A DNA stretch of 42,526 bases from NCBI RefSeq assembly GCF_023156235.1, contig NZ_JAKZAI010000020.1, positions 1 to 42,526 on the forward strand, written 5' to 3'. The notes under the pieces are model-generated. The model worked only from the letters and a program-made list of their open reading frames with translations, had not been told where the DNA came from and ran no database searches. Positions 9,157 through 16,894 of the stretch are shown in pieces; position 1 is the first letter of the stretch; every line of letters begins with the position of its first letter. A program made the position numbers and the translations under genes. This stretch comes from Marinobacter goseongensis. GTDB lineage: Bacteria; Pseudomonadota; Gammaproteobacteria; Pseudomonadales; Oleiphilaceae.

Positions 9157-10119
9157 TCATCCGCCGCGTCGCAACTCCCTGACACCCCGACCCAGCTTGC
9201 GGCGCAACAGGGCCCGCAGGGTCACCCCATCCGAGTACCCGACCTGTGCGGCGACTTGGTCGACGCTCGCGTTTCCGGTGCGCAAGAGATGGACGGCATG
9301 CTCCACGCGCAGGTCCTGGAAATACGACAACGGTGTCTTGCCCAAAACGCTTTGCAGCCGCCGCGCCAAGGTGCGCTCGCTTGTGCCCGCGGCGCTGGCC
9401 GCCTCGGCCAGCGAGAACCCCTTCGCGAGCTGACTTCTGGCCCAGCACTCGAAGCGCTCCACCATCGGGTCGGCATGCGCAAGGTGGTCGGGAATCACGA
9501 ACTCGGCTTGCGAACTGCGTGTCTCGACCAGCAGATAGCGTGCCACCAGGACAGCCAGCGCCGGACTGCGCTCCCGGATGATGCGCAAGGCCAGGTCGAC
9601 GTGGGCCAAAGCGGCACCCGCGGTGGTGAAGCGTGTCGAGTTCACGATCATGCGTGACTCGTCCAGCGTGACGTTCGGATAGCGCTGCCGAAACATCGGC
9701 CCCAGCCACCATGACGTCGTCGCACGATGCCCATCAAGCAGGCCGCTCTCTGCAAGCAAGAAGCTACCGGAGCAGGCGGCACCAAGGTGCGCGCCAGCGG
9801 TGGACCACTGCTGTAGCGCGGCGACCGCATCGGGCACGTCGGGGCGTGTGAGCCGAGCCGAGAGCGTGTCAGGCATCTTGTCACCAAACGCGGGCACGAG
9901 CACGACGTCTGGTTCCGGCACACCACGCGCAGGGACCACGGGGACCGTCAAGCCTTGCGCAGTTCGGATGCGACGCCGCACGCCCACCAGCGTGAGCTCT
10001 ATGTGCGCGGGAGCTTGTGGCAGCGAGCCTGCCATCGCATTGGCCAAGCCCACTGTGTCAGTGAGCGCCGCAAGCCCCAGATCAAACACGCCATTACAAA
10101 CAAGGATGTGGAGTTTCAT
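9157..10119 (-). CDS. GlxA family regulator (DJ-1/PfpI domain plus AraC HTH)
   Basis: A 320-residue protein from MKLHILVCNGVFDLGL. The first ~190 residues form a DJ-1/PfpI-like domain with a nucleophile-elbow-like ACSGSFLLAESGLL. The last ~100 residues hold two AraC-type helix-turn-helix motifs (LAEAASAAGTSERTLARRLQ and VDQVAAQVGYSDGVTLRALL). The start at 10119 is preferred over GTG or ATG codons further upstream because homologues begin at MKLH-like text. It is divergent from a small monooxygenase gene. The stretch looks more GC-rich in wobble positions than its neighbours, suggesting transfer. Confidence 0.9.
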   Translation of the reverse strand: MKLHILVCNGVFDLGLAALTDTVGLANAMAGSLPQAPAHIELTLVGVRRRIRTAQGLTVPVVPARGVPEPDVVLVPAFGDKMPDTLSARLTRPDVPDAVAALQQWSTAGAHLGAACSGSFLLAESGLLDGHRATTSWWLGPMFRQRYPNVTLDESRMIVNSTRFTTAGAALAHVDLALRIIRERSPALAVLVARYLLVETRSSQAEFVIPDHLAHADPMVERFECWARSQLAKGFSLAEAASAAGTSERTLARRLQSVLGKTPLSYFQDLRVEHAVHLLRTGNASVDQVAAQVGYSDGVTLRALLRRKLGRGVRELRRGG

Positions 10120-10233
10120 GGCAAGAATGATATCAAAGTTGTCATTATTGTCTATAGAGATGGCTGTCATGACGACTTAGACTTCAGGCTCGTTGATCCA
10201 TTCACCTAACCCATTTACCCAAAGGATTACAGT

Positions 10234-10536
10234 ATGACCAAGCTCGCCCTGTTTGTTCGCCTCGAAGCCAAACCCGGCCAGGAGGCTGCGCTTGCCGACT
10301 TCCTGGCCAGCGCACTGCCGCTCGCCAACGCCGAGTCCGGCACCACTGCCTGGTTCGCATTGAAGTTTGGCCCTTCGACGTTCGGTGTGTTCGATGCCTT
10401 TGCCGATGAGGCAGGTCGCCAAGCACATCTGAACGGCCAGATCGCCGAGGCCTTGATGGCCAACGCCGAGACCTTGCTCAGTTCTCCGCCCAATATCGAG
10501 AAGGTCGAACTGCTTGCAGCTAAACTGCCTGCATGA
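10234..10536 (+). CDS. antibiotic biosynthesis monooxygenase (ABM) domain protein
   Basis: A 100-residue ferredoxin-like-fold protein of the ABM / putative quinol monooxygenase group. It starts MTKLALFVRLEAKPGQEAAL, contains the typical FGVFDAFADEAGRQAHL segment, and ends KVELLAAKLPA. The upstream AGGATTACAGT is a weak ribosome site. It is alone in its transcript and divergent from the GlxA-type regulator, which probably controls it. Members detoxify quinones or cleave haem-like rings; the exact substrate is unknown. Confidence 0.85.
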   Translation: MTKLALFVRLEAKPGQEAALADFLASALPLANAESGTTAWFALKFGPSTFGVFDAFADEAGRQAHLNGQIAEALMANAETLLSSPPNIEKVELLAAKLPA

Positions 10537-10564
10537 CAACCCGGCCTTGACTCAATCAGGTCAC

Positions 10565-10594
10565 GCTGCGTAGGGCCACACGGCCCTACGCAGC
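10565..10594 (+). terminator. hairpin after the ABM gene
   Basis: A perfect 13-bp stem (GCTGCGTAGGGCC / GGCCCTACGCAGC) with a 4-nt ACAC loop, 28 bp after the ABM stop. No T-run follows on the plus strand, so termination would be weak or factor-assisted. Confidence 0.6.
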
Positions 10595-10616
10595 CCCCCT
10601 CGATTGCCGGGGGGAT

Positions 10617-10653
10617 GTTCGGCGACAATTAGGATGACCAGTTGGCGACAATT
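10617..10653. mobile_element. possible IS21-family end relic
   Basis: Two direct copies of GGCGACAATT occur at 10621 and 10644, the first preceded by TGTTC. Short repeated GGCGACAATT-type blocks starting with TG are what I recall from IS21-family termini. No istA/istB remnant is seen in the window, so only an end would remain. It lies directly beside the IS3 relic. Confidence 0.35.
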
Positions 10654-10689
10654 CTCTTGGCAGCCAGCCTTCTGATTTTAACAAGGTCG

Positions 10690-11040
10690 ATAATACTGAT
10701 GCCTGTAGTTGCCCCAACTAAACTGAGCACCATCTTGCCAGTTCAGCCCGGTATTCCCCGGTGGCATTTCAGACTCTTGTGCGGGTGGCTGCGATTATAG
10801 TCTCAGATCCATTTCGGCAATCTGGCCATCACAGTGGCTGGATCAGGAAGGTCGTACAGGTATACATCGCCCCGCTTAAACGTCTTCACAAAAGCCTCCG
10901 CCATGCCGTTACTATGAGGGCTTCGCGCGGGTGTGATATACACCACAAAACCCAGAGCGGATGCGAAGACTCGCGTTTCTTTGGCAATGTAGCAGTTGCC
11001 ATTATCCGTCAGCCATTCCAGAGATTGTGGCACCCACTTC
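10690..11040 (-). mobile_element. IS3-family transposase (OrfB) 3' relic
   Basis: The minus-strand frame carries SLEWLTDNGNCYIAKETRVF followed by VYITPARSPHSNGMAEAFVK, the second-Asp to Glu region of an rve/DDE integrase core of IS3-type OrfB. After PKWI an in-frame TGA interrupts the expected continuation DYNRSHPHKSLK. A frameshift then separates the final PGEYRAEL-like tail. The element end reads CAGTTTAGTTGGGGCAACTA near 10703-10722. The N-terminal half is missing at about 11040. It is inactive. Confidence 0.8.
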
Positions 11041-11114
11041 GACTAGCCGAACCGGTATTTCGGGCTTTCCCGCATTACTCCTGTTACCTGCCCGCTGAAC
11101 TGGTGGCTGGATTA

Positions 11115-12089
11115 TCAGGCCACATCTCCAAAGGTCCTGCGCCAGTCACGAGGGCTTACGTGGTGACGTTGCTTGAAATGCTGCCGGAATGACGTTGCTG
11201 TGTGGAAGCCGATTCTTTCCGAGATGGCTTCCACAGACAGCGATGTGGTCTCCAGCAGTTCCCGTCCTCGCCGAAGTCGTTCACTCACCAACCACTCCAC
11301 TACCGTCATGCCGGTGGCTCTCTGGAAATGGCGGGTGAAGGTGCGCCGGCTCATGGCGGTGCGGGCGGCCAGTTCATCGATTGTGTGTGTTTCGGCCAGA
11401 TGTTCCCGCAGATAGTCAAGTAGTCGGTTGATATGCGCATCCTGAGTGGAAATCGCGACCGGCTGCTCAATGAACTGAGCCTGGCCACCTTCCCGGTGCG
11501 GCGGAACAACCATCAGGCGGGCAAGGGTATTGGCGGTCCTGGCACCGTAATACTCCCGCACCAGAAACAGGCAGCAATCCAGCCCCGCCGCTGTGCCAGC
11601 GGACGTGACCAGCCGGTCATCCTTCACATAGAGGGCGTTGGTATCCAGATTCACCTGTGGAAACCTATTGAGGAAGTCCTGTTCTGCCAGCCAGTGGGTC
11701 GAGGCTCTCTTGTTATCCAGCAAACCCGCATAGGCCAGCGCATAGGTGCCGTAGCAAAGGCCTACCACATGTGCGCCCCGTTCATGGCAGCGGGTGAGAG
11801 CCTCCGCCAATTGCGGCGGTGGGGCTTCGCTCAGATCGTGCCAGCCGGGTACTACCGCAATATCAACCGCATCCAATAATTCCAGCCCGCCATCTGGCTG
11901 AACGGTCATGGCCCGTTCGGATGTGAGGGGCTTGCCGTCTGGGGTGATAATCAGCAACTCGAACAAGGGGCCGTCGGGCAAGGCAATACTGAATACCATG
12001 TAAGGAACAGAGAAATGGAAGGGGCTGAATTGTGGGTGAAGGATAAGCCCGACTTTCGGTAGCGCCACGGTGTCACTCCTGTGGTTCAT
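11115..12089 (-). CDS. GlxA family transcriptional regulator (DJ-1/PfpI plus AraC)
   Basis: A 324-residue protein. Residues ~10-190 form the DJ-1/PfpI-like domain with the elbow GLCYGTYALAYAGLLD and the family-typical STHW. Residues ~225-320 hold paired AraC helix-turn-helix motifs (IDELAARTAMSRRTFTRHFQ and VEAISERIGFHTATSFRQHF). The layout is like FtrA, which activates carnitine/choline or other catabolic genes in some members. It is divergent from an exported MBL-fold enzyme and an isochorismatase-type hydrolase, its likely targets. The IS3 relic abuts its 3' end without damaging it. Confidence 0.92.
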   Translation of the reverse strand: MNHRSDTVALPKVGLILHPQFSPFHFSVPYMVFSIALPDGPLFELLIITPDGKPLTSERAMTVQPDGGLELLDAVDIAVVPGWHDLSEAPPPQLAEALTRCHERGAHVVGLCYGTYALAYAGLLDNKRASTHWLAEQDFLNRFPQVNLDTNALYVKDDRLVTSAGTAAGLDCCLFLVREYYGARTANTLARLMVVPPHREGGQAQFIEQPVAISTQDAHINRLLDYLREHLAETHTIDELAARTAMSRRTFTRHFQRATGMTVVEWLVSERLRRGRELLETTSLSVEAISERIGFHTATSFRQHFKQRHHVSPRDWRRTFGDVA

Positions 12090-12212
12090 TTAACCCGATG
12101 ATAACTGCTTGGCCCGATTCTTTCGATCATTGTCTTTCAGGTCAATATTGGTGGTGATCACATCTCCGTAGACTTACTCCATCAACGAACACCCTGTTGG
12201 AGGATAAATACC

Positions 12213-13091
12213 ATGTTGATCAAAACTTTCGCTGGCGCCCTGATGCTTGCTTCGACTGTTTTTACTGGCGCTGCTTTCGCCGAATCGTATACCCGGGAGC
12301 CCAGCCACCAGATACAGCAAATCCGCAATGCCACCATCAAGGTTACATACGGAGAGACCACCTTTCTGATTGATCCTATGCTGGCCGAACAAGGAGCTTA
12401 CCCGGGCTTTCCGGACACTTACCGCAGTGAGCTGCGTAATCCTTTGGTGGGCTTGCCCATGGCCGCTGAGGATGTGATTGAGGGTACCGATGCGGTGATC
12501 GTTACCCATACCCACCTGGACCACTGGGACGATGCCGCCCAGAAGCTGTTGCCGAAGAACATTCCCCTGTTTGTGCAGAACGGGGCGGATGCCGAGCTGA
12601 TCCGCTCACAAGGCTTCAAGGATGTGCGTATTCTGGATGGCGAGGCTGAATTCGGCGGCGTGATACTCCATAAAACCGGCGGCCAACACGGCTCCAATAC
12701 CCTTTATGCCATTCCCGAGCTGGCCAAGGCGCTCGGTGAAATCATGGGTGTGGTTTTTGAAGCCGAGGGGCAGGAAACCACTTACGTGGTAGGCGATACC
12801 GTGTGGCGTGATGAAGTGGTTCAGTCATTGGAGCGCTTTCAGCCGGACGTTGTTGTGTTGAATGCCGGGGCGGCGGAACTGACAGGCTTTGAGGGCGACT
12901 CGATCATCATGGGCAAAGAAGATACCCTGCGAGTGCACCGAGCTTTACCAGATGCGGACATTGTCGCCGTGCACATGGATGCGGTGAACCATATGACCCT
13001 GAGCCGTGAAGAGCTGGCAGAGTTCGTGGAGAACGAGGGGATTGATGAGCGGGTATTGATCCCGGCGGATGGTGAGATTCTTTCTTTCTGA
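12213..13091 (+). CDS. exported MBL-fold metallohydrolase
   Basis: A 292-residue protein. Residues 1-23 form a Sec signal peptide ending AAFA, so the mature enzyme is periplasmic. The metallo-beta-lactamase metal motif is THTHLDHW at about residues 98-105. Further metal-ligand regions are GGQHGSN, VVGDTVW and the C-terminal VHMDAVNH. It resembles UlaG-like lactonases and other broad MBL hydrolases, and no specific substrate follows. It starts a probable two-gene operon with the isochorismatase-type gene 43 bp downstream. Confidence 0.87.
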   Translation: MLIKTFAGALMLASTVFTGAAFAESYTREPSHQIQQIRNATIKVTYGETTFLIDPMLAEQGAYPGFPDTYRSELRNPLVGLPMAAEDVIEGTDAVIVTHTHLDHWDDAAQKLLPKNIPLFVQNGADAELIRSQGFKDVRILDGEAEFGGVILHKTGGQHGSNTLYAIPELAKALGEIMGVVFEAEGQETTYVVGDTVWRDEVVQSLERFQPDVVVLNAGAAELTGFEGDSIIMGKEDTLRVHRALPDADIVAVHMDAVNHMTLSREELAEFVENEGIDERVLIPADGEILSF

Positions 13092-13134
13092 CCAGAACAC
13101 CCCTGAAACAAATGATCCAATGAGGAACAGTCAA

Positions 13135-13677
13135 ATGAGCAAGCGAGCCGTTATTCTTGTCGATATCCAGAATGAGTACTTTGCCTCCGGCAAACTGCCT
13201 CTGGTGAACATTGAACAGGCAGCCGCCAAGGCTGCCCAGGTGATAGATACAGCGCGTCAGAACAAAGACCTGCTGGTGCATGTTCACCATGAGTTTCCGG
13301 ACCCGGATGCGTCTGTATTCACCCCGGGTACAAACGGCATCAACATCCACGAATCCGTGGCACCAAAAGGTGATGAGCCGGTGATTCTGAAGAATTATCC
13401 CAACTCATTCCTGAAAACCAACCTGAAAGAGCTGCTGGATGCCAGCGACATTGAGGAAGTGGTTGTGATCGGTGCCATGAGTCACATGTGCATCGAAGCC
13501 ACCAGCCGAGCCGCTTCAGATTTTGGCTACAAGGTCACTGTGCTGGAAGATGCTTGCGCCACGATGGACCTGGAGTTCAACGGCGTGAAGGTGCCGGCGG
13601 CACAGGTTCATGCCACGGCTATGGCGGCTCTTGGGTTTGCCTATGCGAGTGTCCAGTCCACCCGGGATTACCTGTGA
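13135..13677 (+). CDS. isochorismatase-type cysteine hydrolase
   Basis: A 180-residue protein starting MSKRAVILVDIQNEYFASG. The catalytic triad of the family is visible as D10, K86 (VILKNYPNSF) and C119 (GAMSHMCIEATSRA). It most resembles the nicotinamidase/ureidoacrylate-type cysteine hydrolases acting on amides. The ATG at 13135 is chosen because family members start at this point and GAGGAACAG precedes it. It is co-directional with the MBL gene, so both may process one nitrogenous compound under the divergent GlxA regulator. Confidence 0.9.
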   Translation: MSKRAVILVDIQNEYFASGKLPLVNIEQAAAKAAQVIDTARQNKDLLVHVHHEFPDPDASVFTPGTNGINIHESVAPKGDEPVILKNYPNSFLKTNLKELLDASDIEEVVVIGAMSHMCIEATSRAASDFGYKVTVLEDACATMDLEFNGVKVPAAQVHATAMAALGFAYASVQSTRDYL

Positions 13678-13726
13678 GGATCTTGCTCTTCGTATCTGTC
13701 GGGTGGTTGCTCCCGTAAACTGAAGC

Positions 13727-13755
13727 CGACCGGCCAGAAACATTTCAGCCGGTCG
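13727..13755 (+). terminator. hairpin terminator after isochorismatase gene
   Basis: An 8-bp stem (CGACCGGC / GCCGGTCG) with a 13-nt loop is followed by TTTCAG. It lies about 50 bp after the hydrolase stop and marks the edge of the conserved segment before the island cassette begins. Confidence 0.5.
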
Positions 13756-13801
13756 TTTCAGTGGTATCGTTCGGCCCGGATCTATTGCTGGACGGCCTCA
13801 T

Positions 13802-14128
13802 ATGTTGCGTGCAGATTCCAAAAATCTGAACGTTCGCTTTGCGACCATACCGTGTACCAAAAGCTTGTTCCTTGAGGGCACAAAACATGTTGTGCCGCTG
13901 GCCTGGGTTTGGGATCGCGGAGCCAGAGAATGGCTTGGCCAGAAGCGCCGGTCCATAGCCAATGATCCGGTTAATCTTTTGCCGGTCAAGGCGAGCCTGA
14001 GCAAGGGAGCCAAAGGCCCCGACGAATGGCTGCCCCCACTGGGCGAGTGCGGCTATGTAGCTCGCTTCGTTCGGGTGGTAAAGTCATACTATCTGCAGCC
14101 CACTGCCCCGGAGTTGGCCTGCTTGTGA
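13802..14128 (+). pseudogene. HNH nuclease relic (left cassette copy)
   Basis: The 108-codon frame aligns with the intact secreted HNH nuclease at 29366-30085. NVRFAT matches KVRFAT. HVVPLAWVWDRGA matches DHVVPLKWAWERGA. SKGAKGPDEWLPP is identical in both, and CGYVARF follows. Relative to that copy it lacks the signal peptide and N-terminal half, has an internal deletion between RFAT and HVVP, has lost the metal/base-region Asp (DHVVP becomes KHVVP), and is cut short at the end. Catalysis is therefore unlikely. It is followed 17 bp later by the small acidic gene, as in the other cassette copy. Confidence 0.75.
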
Positions 14129-14144
14129 TTGCGGAGAGTGTGCC

Positions 14145-14384
14145 ATGAAGACCAAACGCCCAACCGAAAAAGAACTCCTGGACGGCCTAGATGCCCACAC
14201 CGCCCATGCTGACGAGCTGGCCGAGCCGCTCCCTCAGGAGCTTACACCTCTGGAACGCCTAAAGGGGACAGTCAAAGGCTACGAGCGACCAACCGATCCG
14301 GTTTGGGACGAGTGGTTCGACTCTGAAGGCGTCAGTGACGACTTTGTGGAAGATCGAGAGCAGCCCAAGGATGGACGAACATAA
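14145..14384 (+). CDS. small acidic cassette protein (left copy), unknown function
   Basis: A 79-residue acidic protein with no recognised domain. It contains KELLDGLDAHTAHADELAEP, LTPLERLKG and YERPTDPVW. A close paralogue lies at 28776-29021 on the opposite strand, similar over nearly its whole length. Conservation of two copies, each between an HNH nuclease and a phosphoesterase, shows it is a real gene. Its stop overlaps the start of the following Xre gene (TAATG), so the two are translationally coupled. An antitoxin or adaptor role is plausible from size and charge, but this is only inference. Confidence 0.75.
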   Translation: MKTKRPTEKELLDGLDAHTAHADELAEPLPQELTPLERLKGTVKGYERPTDPVWDEWFDSEGVSDDFVEDREQPKDGRT

Positions 14385-14761
14385 TGGCCCTCGATGACGA
14401 AAAAACTAGAGGGCATGTGGCTCTCAAAGGCTTTTTTGGTATCTGTCGCGAATGGGACTGCACCCAGATAGAGATGATGCAGTTGCTCGGCGGTGTGTCC
14501 CGGAGCACGCTGGCCAAGTATGAGACGTTGCCACACGTAACGCTCTCGCAGGATACCCTGGAGCGCATCAGCTACATCCTGGGCATCTACGAATCCCTGA
14601 GGATCATGTATCCAACGGCCGAACGCGCCAATCGTCGGGTTCGACTGGAAACCAGTGAGCCTCCCTTCCTTGGAGCGTCAGCCCTAGACTTTATGGCGCA
14701 AGGCTCCATGAAGCACCTCATGGAAACTCGACGCTACTTTGATGCAAAGCGGGCGGGGTAA
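14384..14761 (+). CDS. Xre/MbcA/ParS-type antitoxin-like protein
   Basis: A 125-residue protein with an N-terminal Xre-like helix-turn-helix (WDCTQIEMMQLLGGVSRSTL). Its C-terminal end, PPFLGASALDFMAQGSMKHL followed by METRRYFDAKR, is typical of the MbcA/ParS/Xre toxin-binding domain that pairs with RES-domain NAD-degrading toxins. No RES gene follows; the next gene is a metallophosphoesterase. The start overlaps the preceding small gene. The matching position in the right cassette copy lacks this gene, so it was inserted here or lost there. Confidence 0.8.
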   Translation: MALDDEKTRGHVALKGFFGICREWDCTQIEMMQLLGGVSRSTLAKYETLPHVTLSQDTLERISYILGIYESLRIMYPTAERANRRVRLETSEPPFLGASALDFMAQGSMKHLMETRRYFDAKRAG

Positions 14762-14853
14762 CCAGCCCCCGTCGACCAAGATTTTGGGCGGTCAGTTTGG
14801 TCACTTTTTTGTTTGAGTGGTAGGAAATACGGAGCCAGTTCGAGAGGCTTTCC

Positions 14854-15651
14854 ATGCTAAGGATCACCCGGATCGACCTGAACCCCTTTTTCACCTTGCC
14901 GCACCGCACCAGCGGCTCTGCCGGTGTGCCTCTGCATAATCGCCTGCCGTTTTATCGAGCCTATGCCACCGGCCTTCCGAGTCATGTGAAGAGTCTTGTG
15001 CTGACCTCTGATCTCCAGGGGCGAGAAGCCGGCAGTCAGAATCGGCTGCTCGGCGTACCTGTGGCTGAGGCACTTTCGGCATTGTCTCGGGAAGGTGTCA
15101 TTCCGGCTCCCGACGCGGTGTTTCTTTGCGGCGACCTGTACGACTATCCCGACTGCCACAAAAGGGGCGGTACTGGAACGGTAGATGAGGTGTTCCAGGC
15201 GTTTTCTGAGGTCACGCCCGAAGTTGTCGGCGTCCTGGGGAACCACGACCAGATGGATCATCCCGAAGCGCTTCCAGATAACACCACCCTTCTGGATGGC
15301 GGGGTGGTTAGGGTTTTGGGCAACCTGAACGTCGGTGGCGTCAGCGGTATCGTGGGCAATCCGAATCGCAATCAACGGCGAACCGAGGACGATTTTCTGG
15401 CCGCACTGGAGTCGGTGACCGATCAAGCCCCGGATATCCTGCTACTCCATCAAGGCCCAACCGACCCGGAACGGGCGGATCGTCGGGGTGATCCCGGTGT
15501 CGCATTGTCACTTGAAACCGGCTTTCAAGGGCTCACCGTGTTCGGCCATACTCGGTGGGGCTGGCCCTGGCTTATTTCACTCGGTGAGGGTCAGGCTTTG
15601 AATGTCGATGGGCGGGTCGTGGTGGTTCTGCCGGAGGTAGACGGTGAGTGA
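14854..15651 (+). CDS. calcineurin-like metallophosphoesterase with altered metal motifs
   Basis: A 265-residue protein. Metallophosphoesterase motifs are present in order: LTSDLQG (D53, with Gln55 where His is usual), CGDLYD (D94), GNHDQ (N130, H131), LLHQGP (H199) and FGHTRWG (H232, with Arg234 where GHxH has its second His). So two canonical histidines are replaced, which may change metal use or nuclease versus phosphodiesterase activity. About 45 residues precede the domain and are conserved in the broken copy at 28497-28742, confirming the start. No signal peptide. Likely substrate is a nucleic acid end or nucleotide, which is inference. Confidence 0.82.
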   Translation: MLRITRIDLNPFFTLPHRTSGSAGVPLHNRLPFYRAYATGLPSHVKSLVLTSDLQGREAGSQNRLLGVPVAEALSALSREGVIPAPDAVFLCGDLYDYPDCHKRGGTGTVDEVFQAFSEVTPEVVGVLGNHDQMDHPEALPDNTTLLDGGVVRVLGNLNVGGVSGIVGNPNRNQRRTEDDFLAALESVTDQAPDILLLHQGPTDPERADRRGDPGVALSLETGFQGLTVFGHTRWGWPWLISLGEGQALNVDGRVVVVLPEVDGE

Positions 15652-15678
15652 ACGACTAGGCGCGGGAGTGACGATTCG

Positions 15679-16380
15679 ATGAGCATCCGACTGACTCCAC
15701 ACCGCTTTTTTGCGGCCAATCCAGTCGGGGTGGATTGGGTTTGTGGTGACCTGCACGGGCAGTTCGACGCTCTGCAAGCCGCGTTATTGGATGCTGGCTT
15801 CAACAAAGCGGCTGATCGTCTGTTTCTACTGGGAGACACCATTGATCGTGGCCCAGAATCCCGGGCTCTCCTGGAGTGGGTTCTGGACACCGACTGGGTA
15901 TACAGCGTGATAGGTAACCATGAGCTGATGTTTATCGCCGGCGCTGAGGATAACCGCAACCGATACAAGCACCGGGGGATGGGCGGTGGCTGGGCTGCGA
16001 CTCTGGATGAAACCTCTTACAAAAATTTGGCAACCCAGTGTCGCTACCAGTTGCCGCTCACCATGACGCTGGAGTGCGAGAGCGGACAGCTCGGGCTGGT
16101 ACATGCTCAAAGCCCCTTCGATGATTGGCGAACCGTTCAGGACACACCCTTCTCCGAGCGTTTTGCCATTGAATGCACCTGGCCCTGGAACCGGGCCCAA
16201 GGAAAAAATCAAACCATTTCGGGTATCACGGCCGTGGTGTCAGGCCACATCGGGACTGCTGAGATCATTCAGCGCGGGAACCAGATCTGGATTGATGTTC
16301 TGGCGAGAACCGGTCAGGTGCCGTTGATGCCGGCTCATCGTGTGCTGGAAAGAGTGGCGCAAGTACAGCGAGGTGGTTAA
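15679..16380 (+). CDS. PrpA-like serine/threonine-type protein phosphatase (metallophosphoesterase)
   Basis: A 233-residue PPP-family-like phosphatase. Motifs are GDLHGQ (D24, H26), LGDTIDRGP (D53), IGNHE, LVHAQSP and SGHIGTAE, all matching bacterial PrpA/PrpB and phage lambda phosphatase. It starts 27 bp after the preceding phosphoesterase and is probably in its operon. In bacteria such enzymes remove phosphate from proteins or act on nucleotides; the partner is not identified here. Intact, normal length. Confidence 0.88.
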   Translation: MSIRLTPHRFFAANPVGVDWVCGDLHGQFDALQAALLDAGFNKAADRLFLLGDTIDRGPESRALLEWVLDTDWVYSVIGNHELMFIAGAEDNRNRYKHRGMGGGWAATLDETSYKNLATQCRYQLPLTMTLECESGQLGLVHAQSPFDDWRTVQDTPFSERFAIECTWPWNRAQGKNQTISGITAVVSGHIGTAEIIQRGNQIWIDVLARTGQVPLMPAHRVLERVAQVQRGG

Positions 16381-16419
16381 TTTTTACGACAGTATCAGTA
16401 TGCGAGGTTTGCGGCGCAG

Positions 16420-16890
16420 TTATCCGGCACGCCAAAGCACAATGCCGTCCCTGACAATGTTTTCGAGTAGTTCTGGGTTGGAGTAGCCCTGCGGGTTGGC
16501 CCATTCACGCTCCCAGACCGGCAAGGCCTGAATCAACACGCCGGTATCCAAAAGCACTTCAAACGCCAGGCCCGCCATCTCCAGCTTGGTGTCCACAAAA
16601 TCCCCAGGCTGTCCGGCCAAAACAACGGCTACATCGGCATCGCTTTCGTCGTGATAATCACCACGGGCCCGGCTACCAAACAGGATCAGCTGAACTGCAT
16701 CGAACCGGCCAGCCAGTTTTTCGCCAAAAACCAGCACCGCCTCCCGAATATCCACTTGGTCACCCATAACGACCTGTTCCAAGCCAACCGGCGCAGCCTG
16801 ATCCCACTCTCGGAGCGTCTCTGGCATGGGCGCGTCTGGGTCACACTGTGCCACCAGGTCACTCAAGCTGTACGATTTCTTATCCTTCAT
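16420..16890 (-). CDS. MazE-tail / MNT nucleotidyltransferase fusion
   Basis: A 156-residue protein. Residues ~45-150 form a minimal nucleotidyltransferase of the MNT/KNTase group, with GSRARG at 72-77 and the metal pair SDAD (D84, D86). Residues ~6-38 (YSLSDLVAQCDPDAPMPETL, then EWDQAAPVG) resemble the toxin-binding C-terminal tail of MazE-type antitoxins, without any AbrB DNA-binding part. Stand-alone MNT proteins are antitoxins that modify HEPN toxins. Here the upstream partner is a 79-residue unknown protein 4 bp away. Antitoxin-like behaviour is inference. Confidence 0.75.
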   Translation of the reverse strand: MKDKKSYSLSDLVAQCDPDAPMPETLREWDQAAPVGLEQVVMGDQVDIREAVLVFGEKLAGRFDAVQLILFGSRARGDYHDESDADVAVVLAGQPGDFVDTKLEMAGLAFEVLLDTGVLIQALPVWEREWANPQGYSNPELLENIVRDGIVLWRAG

Positions 16891-16894
16891 GGCC

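Noticed and set aside
9110..9712. Long minus-strand frame overlapping the GlxA regulator
   Set aside because: It is an Arg/Gly/Ala-rich shadow in another frame of the GC-rich glxA-type gene, with no domain.
13069..13134. Longer N-terminus for the isochorismatase-type protein
   Set aside because: The extension overlaps the end of the MBL gene and family proteins start at MSKRAVILVD; a ribosome site precedes 13135.
14762..14853. Possible RES toxin remnant after the Xre antitoxin
   Set aside because: The 92-bp gap encodes nothing resembling a RES domain in any frame.
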